In this document: positions 5,611-11,173 of the stretch, piece by piece | Position numbering within the stretch: the stretch's first letter is position 1 | Layout of the letters: every line of letters begins with the position of its first letter | Origin: an uncultured delta proteobacterium | Lineage (GTDB): Bacteria; Myxococcota_A; Polyangia; Polyangiales; Ga0077539 | Length of the DNA stretch: 12,329 nt | NCBI GenBank assembly: GCA_903860995.1 | Contig: CAIOSS010000324.1 | Location: forward strand, 1-12,329 | Direction: 5' to 3' | The notes under the pieces: model-generated | Database searches by the model: none | What the model was told of the DNA's origin: nothing | Seen by the model: only the letters and a program-made list of their open reading frames with translations | Translations under genes and position numbers: made by a program

Positions 5611-5937
5611 ATGAGTCCGATCGTCGACCGGGTCCGCAAGCTCATCGCCCTCGCCGGGTCCCCCAACGAACACGAGAGCCGCACCGCGGCCGCCATGGCG
5701 TGTCGCCTCATCCGCGAGCACGGACTGCGCGTCGATGACCCGTCGCCCCACGCGCGCCGCGCCGCGCCCGATGCGCCGCGCCGCCGCACCCACGGGCCCT
5801 ACACCCGCGACCGCGCCGCCCGCGGCCACGCCCGCTGCCGCGAGTGCTCCGAGCCCATCGACGACGGCGAGGCCTTCCGCGACGACGTCGGGGCGCCCGT
5901 ACACGGCGACTGCATCCCCTCCGGCGAGCGCCCGTGA
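5611..5937 (+). CDS. Small DUF2786 protein with CxxC/HxxC zinc-binding-like motif
   Basis: The 108-aa product starts with a DUF2786-like helical hairpin (residues 2-40: IVDRVRKLIALAGSPNEHES, then AAAMACRLIREHGL). This module is often found at the N-terminus of phage or plasmid proteins of unknown role. An Arg/Pro-rich linker (41-73) leads to C76-x2-C79, then H98-x2-C101, inside CRECSEPIDDGE and VHGDCIP. That pattern fits a single treble-clef or LIM-like zinc site. ATG 5611 is chosen because family similarity begins there; the upstream open frame to 5431 looks like noise. TACGGGAT at 5592-5599 might be part of a promoter. The gene points away from the IgGFc-type fragment and toward the serpin relic. 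The function is unknown; DNA or RNA binding is a guess from the zinc site and basic linker. Confidence 0.7.
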   Translation: MSPIVDRVRKLIALAGSPNEHESRTAAAMACRLIREHGLRVDDPSPHARRAAPDAPRRRTHGPYTRDRAARGHARCRECSEPIDDGEAFRDDVGAPVHGDCIPSGERP

Positions 5938-6010
5938 CGGGGTGACGGCCCCCCGGGCGCTCGCCGCGCAGTCGACGCAGCCCGTGACGGCAGAGAGCCC
6001 GCGCCCGGCG

Positions 6011-6219
6011 CGCATCACGCTGGCCAACGCGCTCTGGGCCCAGCGGGGAGCTTCATCGCCGTCGACGAGAACGGCACCGAGGCCGCCGCGGCCACCGCCG
6101 TGATCGGCGAGCCCGTGAGCGCGCCGCCGCAGGCGACCTTCGCCGCCGACCGGCCCTTCGTGTTCGCCATCCGCGCGGGCAACGGTACGCTGCTCTTCCT
6201 CGGGCGCGTGTTGAACCCC
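6011..6219 (+). pseudogene. Serpin relic with large internal deletion
   Basis: Two serpin blocks are joined head to tail in different frames. The first (6011-6049) reads RITLANALWAQRG, the conserved segment in the first half of serpins. The second (6046-6219) reads SFIAVDENGTEAAAATAV, which is the reactive-centre-loop hinge. It continues through ADRPFVFAIR and NGTLLFLGRVLNP, the C-terminal strand. About half of a normal 370-400 aa serpin is missing between them, and the first block has no start or signal. The frame also runs past the usual NP end without a stop. The Ala-rich hinge suggests the ancestor was an inhibitory serpin. Intact serpins are protease inhibitors that trap serine or cysteine proteases. 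The gene cannot make a functional serpin. The junction at CAGCGGGGAGC could be a short-homology deletion. Confidence 0.75.
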
Positions 6220-6274
6220 GCCGTCAGCGGATCGGACCCGACGGGCGCGCCACGCCACGCCGCCGCCCGCGCGG

Positions 6275-6910
6275 TCAGAACTGCACGTGGTAGACGCTCT
6301 CCGCCGCTGCGGCGCCCAGGGCCGCGATGCGCCCGCCCTCGGCGGGGCGCTGATCGATGCGCTCGATGGGGAGCCCCGCGTAGTGCTGGCGCACCTCCGC
6401 CTCGGGCACGGAGAACGGCGGCCCGGCCATGGCCTCCTGCGGGTACTCGACCGAGACGAGGAGCCCGTCGGCTCCGCGGGGGAGCAGCGCTCGCAGGTGG
6501 GCGACGTAGCGGTCACGCAGCGCCTCGGGGAGCGCGATGAGGGCCGCGCGGTCGTAGAGGGCGTCGACGGGCCCGAGGAGCTCCGGCGTCGTGGCGAAGA
6601 AGTCGCCGACCAGGATGGTGATGCCGCCGTGGGCATACGCGGTGAAGCCCCCGCGCGCGGTGACGGCGGGGCTCGGCCCGTGCTCGGAGAAGAAGGCGCG
6701 GGCAGCGTCCTCCACCAGCTCGACGCCCACCACGGTGTGACCGCGGGCGGCCAGGAAGGCGAGGTCTTCGGTCTTCCCGCAGAGCGGGACCAGCACGCGG
6801 CGCGCGGCCCCGAGCACCGCCACGTGCGCCTGGAGGAAGGCGTTGGGCGCCCCCTCGTGGAACCCGATCTGCCCAGCGCGCCAGCGGCTCTCCCAGAAGT
6901 CAGGGGTCAT
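6275..6910 (-). CDS. tpm: TPMT-family S-adenosylmethionine methyltransferase
   Basis: A 211-aa class I methyltransferase of the thiopurine S-methyltransferase family. Bacterial members methylate thiols, selenium or tellurium compounds and are cytosolic. The N-terminus DFWESRWRAGQIGFHEG (4-20) is the family signature. The SAM-binding motif I region is VLVPLCGKTEDLAFLAARGH (39-58) with the acidic VGVEL strand after it (61-65). ITILVGDFF (97-105) and DALYDRAALIALP (116-128) complete the core, and PPFSV (164-168) follows. I prefer ATG 6910 over ATG 6922 because family members begin just before the DFW motif; neither has a strong ribosome binding site. It lies 39 nt downstream of the RetSat-like gene on the same strand and may share its transcript. 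The length is normal and the gene looks intact. Confidence 0.92.
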   Translation of the reverse strand: MTPDFWESRWRAGQIGFHEGAPNAFLQAHVAVLGAARRVLVPLCGKTEDLAFLAARGHTVVGVELVEDAARAFFSEHGPSPAVTARGGFTAYAHGGITILVGDFFATTPELLGPVDALYDRAALIALPEALRDRYVAHLRALLPRGADGLLVSVEYPQEAMAGPPFSVPEAEVRQHYAGLPIERIDQRPAEGGRIAALGAAAAESVYHVQF

Positions 6911-6924
6911 GCCCCAAGGCATAC

Positions 6925-6936
6925 CAGCGATCGCTG
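6925..6936. repeat. 12-bp perfect palindrome upstream of tpm
   Basis: CAGCGATCGCTG is its own reverse complement. It sits in the short gap between the RetSat-like stop codon (6950) and the tpm start. It may be an operator half-site pair or chance; palindromes of this size are not rare in GC-rich DNA. Confidence 0.5.
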
Positions 6937-6949
6937 CTACGGACCGCGA

Positions 6950-8536
6950 CTACCGCTGCGCGAGCAGCGACCCGACGCCCCGCAGCCCGAGGATCGCCCC
7001 CGCCGTGATCACCCCGCCCGCGAGGCCCCCCGCGACGCCCGCGGACACCAGGTCGGCGCCCGTGAGGTAGAGCCCCTCCACCGGGGTCTGCGCGCGGATC
7101 GGGAGCCGGTAGCGGGCCGGGTCGTGGTCGATGCCGTAGAGCTCGCCGCGGGGATGGCTCGCGAAGTGGCGCGTCGACAGCGGGGTCGACAGCTCGGCGT
7201 GGTCGACCTTGCCCCGCAGCTGCGGCAACCGGGCGAAGAGCGCCTCCAGCAGCCGCTCGGTGAAGCGCGCCTTGAGCGCCACGTAGTCGGGGCCCCGCTT
7301 CATCCACGCGGTGTCCTTCCACCGCTCGACCCACTCCCAGGGGCAGAGGGTGATGAGGTCGATGGTCGCGCGCCCGGGGTAGCGATCGCGGTAGCTCGGG
7401 TCCTTCGCGGAGGGGAAGCTCGCGTACACGAGCGGCAGCGGCGCGGAGGGGTCGGCGAGGAAGCGCGCGATGTTCGCGTCGTGGTGGGCGTCCGGGTAGA
7501 GCCAGAGGTTGGTGCCCGTGAGCCCGAGCTCGGCGTCCGTGTGCTTGAAGCCCAGGTAGAGGGAGATGTACCCGATGGAGGCAGTGGCCCCGTGGAGCGC
7601 GCTGCGCAGCGAGGGCGCGAGCCCGGCGTCGGGCAGCAGCCGGCCGAAGGTGTTGGCCACCCCGGCGTCGCTGATCACGAGCCCGGCGCGCAGCTCACGG
7701 CCGTCGACCATCCGCACGCCCACCGCGCGGCCCGACTCGACGACGATCTGGTCGACCTCCGCCGAGTACCGCAGCACGCCCCCGGCGCCCTCGATGACCG
7801 GCGCGAAGGCCCGCGCGATCGTGCTCGCGCCGCCGACCGGGTACCAGGCGCCGCCGAGGTAGTGGGCGGCGACCGAGGCGTGCATCGCGAAGCTCGATCG
7901 CGCGGGGGAGAGCCCGTAGTCGCCGAACTGCCCCGTGAGCACCGCGATGAGCTCCTCGTCGGAGGTGAGCTCGCGCATCACGTCGAGGGTCGTGCGGGTG
8001 GCGTAGCGGAGGTACCCCCGGCGGAGCAGCGGGCCCGCGAGGCGCGACACCGCGGCCGGCAGCGCGCGGTCGACGAAGAACCCCTGGCCCGACTGCGCCA
8101 CCTCCCGGATGAGCGTCACGTAGCGCGCGATGGCCGCGGCCTCGCGGGGAAAGTACCCGGTCATCTTCGCCACGAAGCGCCGCGCGCCGGTGACGTAGTC
8201 GTACTCGCGATCGCCGATCACGATGCGGTCGTAGACGTCGGGCAGCGGCGCCCAGCGCAGCGAGCCGTCCGTGAGCCGCTCGAACATCGCCCGCACGCCG
8301 CCGCGCTCGCCGAGCTCGCCCAGGTAGTGGACGCCGACGTCCCACTCGTAGCCGGGGCGCGTGAAGGCGTGCGTGAAGCCCCCGATGCGGTAGTGGCGCT
8401 CGAGCACCAGCACCCGCCGCCGGCCGTAGCGCGCGAGCGCCGACGCGCAGGCGAGGCCGCCGATGCCCGAGCCGATGACGATGGCGTCGAAGGCCCCCTC
8501 GGGCGCCCGCTGCTTGTACGATGAACCCACCTGCAT
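6950..8536 (-). CDS. FAD-dependent RetSat/CrtI-like oxidoreductase
   Basis: A 528-aa flavoprotein of the phytoene desaturase / carotenoid isomerase / retinol saturase superfamily. The N-terminal Rossmann motif AIVIGSGIGGLACASALARY (18-37) and the ELERH-like acidic end (VLERH, 44-48) bind FAD. IGGFTHAFTRPGYEWDVGVHYLG (51-73) matches the RetSat-type motif after the dinucleotide fold. The C-terminal GLYLTGADLVSAGVAGG segment is the superfamily FAD-binding signature. Closest in style are all-trans-retinol 13,14-reductase-like proteins, which saturate or isomerise polyenes; the actual substrate here is unknown, and no carotenoid genes lie nearby. The ATG at 8536 has no clear ribosome binding site; GTG at 8530 is an alternative. 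tpm follows 39 nt downstream. Length is normal for the group and no frame break is seen. Confidence 0.88.
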   Translation of the reverse strand: MQVGSSYKQRAPEGAFDAIVIGSGIGGLACASALARYGRRRVLVLERHYRIGGFTHAFTRPGYEWDVGVHYLGELGERGGVRAMFERLTDGSLRWAPLPDVYDRIVIGDREYDYVTGARRFVAKMTGYFPREAAAIARYVTLIREVAQSGQGFFVDRALPAAVSRLAGPLLRRGYLRYATRTTLDVMRELTSDEELIAVLTGQFGDYGLSPARSSFAMHASVAAHYLGGAWYPVGGASTIARAFAPVIEGAGGVLRYSAEVDQIVVESGRAVGVRMVDGRELRAGLVISDAGVANTFGRLLPDAGLAPSLRSALHGATASIGYISLYLGFKHTDAELGLTGTNLWLYPDAHHDANIARFLADPSAPLPLVYASFPSAKDPSYRDRYPGRATIDLITLCPWEWVERWKDTAWMKRGPDYVALKARFTERLLEALFARLPQLRGKVDHAELSTPLSTRHFASHPRGELYGIDHDPARYRLPIRAQTPVEGLYLTGADLVSAGVAGGLAGGVITAGAILGLRGVGSLLAQR

Positions 8537-8580
8537 TCCGGGATGCTCGCACGGTCGAAGGGGTCTTAGGATCCGCGCGC

Positions 8581-8712
8581 GTGGACTGGTTCGCCAACAG
8601 CACCCGCTTCCGCGATCGGCTCGAGGTCATCCTCGCGCGCAGCCCCGGCGACGAGGAGTGGGTCGACCCGCGAAGGCACCGTCTCCCTGAAGGGACCTGG
8701 CGGGGTCGGGGG
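8581..8712 (+). pseudogene. Possible 5' gene remnant (unrecognised)
   Basis: A GTG at 8581 follows TAGGAT (8567-8572) by 8 nt, much like the promoter-start arrangement of other genes here. The first ~30 residues look like real protein (DWFANSTRFRDRLEVILA, then RSPGDEEWVD). After about 8675 the frame turns Arg/Gly-rich and then simply reads the antisense of the next gene, with no stop until 9483. I therefore suspect the first ~30-40 codons of a gene whose remainder was lost. It could also be a chance open frame. I do not recognise the family. The end given is where the convergent gene ends. Confidence 0.25.
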
Positions 8713-9105
8713 TCAGGTCGAGAGGTGCCCGCCGTGGAGCTCGTCGTGGGCGCGAGGCACGGTGCTCTTGTAGTCGGTGATCAGCCACACGACGGCCAGG
8801 GCCACGCCCGCGGCGACGTAGAAGATCCGCGCCGTGGGGATGCGGGCGAAGCCCACCAGCCAGGGGGCGGCGACGAGCGCCGGCGACAGCACCGCCTCCA
8901 GGCCGCCGTGCACCTGGAAGGGGATCACCTTCAGCCAGCCCATCGGGTACGCCGTGAGCGCCGTGAGCGCCGTCTGCAGGCCCGCGAGCACGTAGCAGAG
9001 CGAAGCCGCCCGCCCGTCGAAGCCGAGCAGCGTGGGGGCCAACACCAGCGCCGCGATCAGAGCGACGTCGAGGTACCCATGGACGCGCGCATCGAGGATC
9101 TTCAT
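8713..9105 (-). CDS. Four-helix integral membrane protein (SPW-repeat-like)
   Basis: A 130-aa protein with four predicted transmembrane segments (about 11-28, 34-52, 66-85 and 92-110). The halves resemble each other: DARVHGYLDVALIAALVLAP begins the first pair and VHGGLEAVLSPALVAAPWL begins the second. This internal repeat of a two-helix unit, with a conserved HG start and an AP/APW turn, is typical of the small SPW-repeat-like membrane proteins. Their function is unknown; they probably sit in the inner membrane. The tail after LITDYKS is short and polar. ATG 9105 has GGAGG 5 nt upstream, a strong ribosome binding site. The gene stands alone on its strand, flanked by two likely gene remnants. 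The upstream 125 nt hold three CTGTAG/CTACAG sites that might be regulatory. Confidence 0.78.
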   Translation of the reverse strand: MKILDARVHGYLDVALIAALVLAPTLLGFDGRAASLCYVLAGLQTALTALTAYPMGWLKVIPFQVHGGLEAVLSPALVAAPWLVGFARIPTARIFYVAAGVALAVVWLITDYKSTVPRAHDELHGGHLST

Positions 9106-9287
9106 CGCCGCCTCCAGTGCTCAGGAGCCATCGCTGTAGCGCTGCAGCGGGCGTGCCGATCGGGCGGCGCGAGCGCCTGTAGCAAAGGCCGAACACTGGC
9201 GGGCGAGGCGGATTTCTACAGGGTGTCAGAATGCCACGACACCCCTGCGGTGAGCGCGCGGCCCCCGGCGGGCGATCAGAGCCCGGC

Positions 9288-9461
9288 TTCGAGCTCGCCT
9301 TCCACCTGGCGCCCGCGCCGTCCCAGCTGCTGTCGATCACCCGGTTCCCGGGCCTCGGCGACGAGAAGCTCGCTCGCCTCCAAGCGGTCGCCCGCGCCGC
9401 CCTCGACGGAGGCCTCGACCCGGTCGCCCTCGTCACGATGCCCCGCGGCGTTGCCCTGGCG
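9288..9461 (+). pseudogene. Fragment of an AlkA-type (HhH-GPD) DNA glycosylase
   Basis: About 58 codons look like the middle of a DNA-3-methyladenine glycosylase of the HhH-GPD superfamily. The clearest parts are SQLLSITRFPGLGDEKLARL, AVARAALDGGLD, and a PVALVTMPRGVALA segment. In intact enzymes this is followed by the helix-hairpin-helix (typically LPGIGP) and a catalytic Asp. Here the similarity ends near 9461, and no frame continues it before the convergent lipoprotein gene begins at 9480. The open frame runs on only because it is antisense to that gene. Upstream, residues before FELAF have no family resemblance. Intact family members excise alkylated bases. This piece lacks the DNA-binding hairpin and catalytic residue, so it is a relic. 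The family assignment rests on pattern memory and is moderate. Confidence 0.45.
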
Positions 9462-9479
9462 CACGTCCCGGTCGCTGAA

Positions 9480-11072
9480 CTAGCGCAGCAGGTTGCTGCG
9501 GGCCCGCAGCTCGAAGTTGGCGCGGTTCCCCTGGCCGCCGTCGCGCACGTAGACGTAGTAGAAGCCGGGGTCGAGCAGGCGCCCGAGGGTCTCTCGCCCG
9601 TCGGTGCCGCGGGCGGCGGTGATCACCTCGCCGCGGTGGTCGCGCAGCTCCATGTCGAGGTCGGTGTGGTCTCCCGGTCGGCCGGTGCCCTCGATGACGA
9701 GCTCGAGGTGCAGCCAGCCGCGCGCGGTCATGTGCACCCGGTACACCCGGAGCGCGTCGAAGCCGTTCTGAGGCCTGGGCCTTCCCCCCGACGGCGCCGG
9801 GTTGGTGAGCCCATCGATCTTGCCGCCGACCACGCCGGGCACCGACAGGTTGCTCGGCCAGTCCTCGCTGTCGTCGCCCGGAACCATCGCCGTCGGCTCG
9901 CGCGTCCGCTGCAACATCGCGACGAGGTCTTCGCGTCGCAGGGCGGGCGCCGTCCCCGACGTGATCAGCCGGAGGAAGGTCCCCAGCGCGGGGTAGGCCG
10001 AGGGCTGGTCGCGCCAGGACATCATCGCGCGCATCAGCACGGCCGGGGGCACGGCCACCCCGTCGTGGTCCTCGTCGGGGTAACCCTCGGAGCCGTCGAC
10101 GAGGTCCCAGAGCACGTCCGAGACGCTCATCTCGTTGCCGATGCCGCGCGCGCCCGGCGCTGGGTGCTCGAGGTCGTGGTCCACCCGCAGGCTCCCCTCG
10201 GGCTCCAGGCCGATGGTGTCCTGGTAGCGTGGGTCGCGGCGCACGGCGCTCGAGAACCACGTCGCGCGCCCCTCCTCCCACGCGAGCCCCGGGTCGATGA
10301 GGTAGCCCGACGGGTGCGAGCCCCCGGTCGAGGAGTTCGACGACAGCCGATCGAAGACGAAGTGTCCCAGCTCGTGCAGGACGATCCCCTCGTCGTGCTC
10401 GTCGGTGTCCGTCGAGCGCTGCCGACCGGGCGATCCGCCGAGCAGCTCCAGGCAGTAGCGCCCCGAGCGCGCGGGCCGCTCGCCCCGGTAGAAGCTCCAC
10501 TCCGTGGTCACCCCGCGGCCCCAGTAGACGACCAGCGGCGGGAGAGCCTGGCCCGTCCACGCGCGGGTGGCGTCGAGCCCGGTGAGCACGGTGTCGGCGA
10601 CGTGGAAGGCCCCCGCGATGCCGTCGGCCGCGGCGTCGGTGGCGGTCAGCTCGATGGGCCGCGCGGCGTCCGGGCGGACGAGGCGCAGGGCGTGGGTGAC
10701 CGCGCCGTCGGCCTGGGGGGACACCCGCACGTCGTTGCCGTCGCGGGCGACGTGGGCGAACGCCGCGATGCTGGGCACCCGCGCCGGCGCCTGGAGCGAG
10801 AAGCGCCCCTCGGCGTCGGTGACCGCCCGGGAGAGCTCCCTGCGCTCGGCGTCCTCGGCGACCACCTCGACGAAGCGCGCGGGCCGGGACTCCAGCGCCG
10901 CCGAGGCGCCCGTGAGCGTGGGGCGTCGGGCCTCGTAGCGCACGACCCCCTGGAAGGTCGCCGTGGGTCCGAGGTCGACCGGCGGGGGCGTCGCGGTGGT
11001 CGGGCCGGCCGCGCGGGCCGTGGTGCAGGCAGAGAGCGCGAGCGAGAGCAGGAGACCGTGACGCGTCAGCAC
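9480..11072 (-). CDS. HELGH zinc-metalloprotease-like lipoprotein
   Basis: A 530-aa predicted lipoprotein. GTG 11072 gives a short signal ending in lipobox LSAC (lipidated Cys16). Residues 38-95 resemble a carboxypeptidase-regulatory/transthyretin-like beta domain (TFQGVVRYEARRP, then TDAEGRFSL). The core holds HELGH at 233-237, preceded by DEGIVL. Glu266/267 lie in AWEEGRATWF about 30 residues later. That spacing fits a gluzincin-type zinc site (HExxH plus downstream Glu). A C-terminal beta-rich segment (about 440-530; YRVHMTARGWLHLELVIEG, DLDMELRD, DPGFYYVYVRDGG) resembles a PPC-type domain of secreted peptidases. Cleavage of extracellular protein is the inferred role; the overall family is not one I can name. 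The start has no Shine-Dalgarno sequence but TACCGT lies exactly 7 nt upstream. It diverges from smc. Confidence 0.82.
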   Translation of the reverse strand: MLTRHGLLLSLALSACTTARAAGPTTATPPPVDLGPTATFQGVVRYEARRPTLTGASAALESRPARFVEVVAEDAERRELSRAVTDAEGRFSLQAPARVPSIAAFAHVARDGNDVRVSPQADGAVTHALRLVRPDAARPIELTATDAAADGIAGAFHVADTVLTGLDATRAWTGQALPPLVVYWGRGVTTEWSFYRGERPARSGRYCLELLGGSPGRQRSTDTDEHDEGIVLHELGHFVFDRLSSNSSTGGSHPSGYLIDPGLAWEEGRATWFSSAVRRDPRYQDTIGLEPEGSLRVDHDLEHPAPGARGIGNEMSVSDVLWDLVDGSEGYPDEDHDGVAVPPAVLMRAMMSWRDQPSAYPALGTFLRLITSGTAPALRREDLVAMLQRTREPTAMVPGDDSEDWPSNLSVPGVVGGKIDGLTNPAPSGGRPRPQNGFDALRVYRVHMTARGWLHLELVIEGTGRPGDHTDLDMELRDHRGEVITAARGTDGRETLGRLLDPGFYYVYVRDGGQGNRANFELRARSNLLR

Positions 11073-11085
11073 GCGGGGGACGGTA
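11073..11085 (-). promoter_or_regulatory. Candidate -10 element for a leaderless HELGH-lipoprotein transcript
   Basis: TACCGT (11085-11080, minus strand) is exactly 7 nt from the GTG at 11072. The spacer is C-rich (CCCCCGC), so no ribosome binding site is possible there. No convincing -35 is visible. Confidence 0.4.
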
Positions 11086-11124
11086 GCACCGCTGCCGAGG
11101 GGCCGCGCCGGGCGTGTCAGGCGC

Positions 11125-11153
11125 TTCAGTCCCCGGGGGAAAGGGACTAGGGT
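11125..11153 (+). promoter_or_regulatory. Possible smc promoter
   Basis: TTCAGT (11125-11130) and TAGGGT (11148-11153) are separated by 17 nt on the plus strand. Transcription would start about 14 nt before the smc ATG. Both hexamers are weak matches to the sigma-70 consensus. Confidence 0.3.
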
Positions 11154-11173
11154 CGCGCGGGTTCAGGCGACCG

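Noticed and set aside
5931..5990. CCCGTGACGG at 5931-5940 and again at 5981-5990
   Set aside because: A 10-bp direct repeat at 50-bp spacing is not remarkable at this base composition and flanks no clear element.
6287..8524. 745-codon plus-strand open frame
   Set aside because: Antisense to the tpm and RetSat-like genes, which both show full family motifs.
8660..8712. GC-rich imperfect inverted repeats after the SPW-like gene considered as a terminator
   Set aside because: Stems are interrupted and no T-run follows; not distinguishable from background in this GC-rich DNA.
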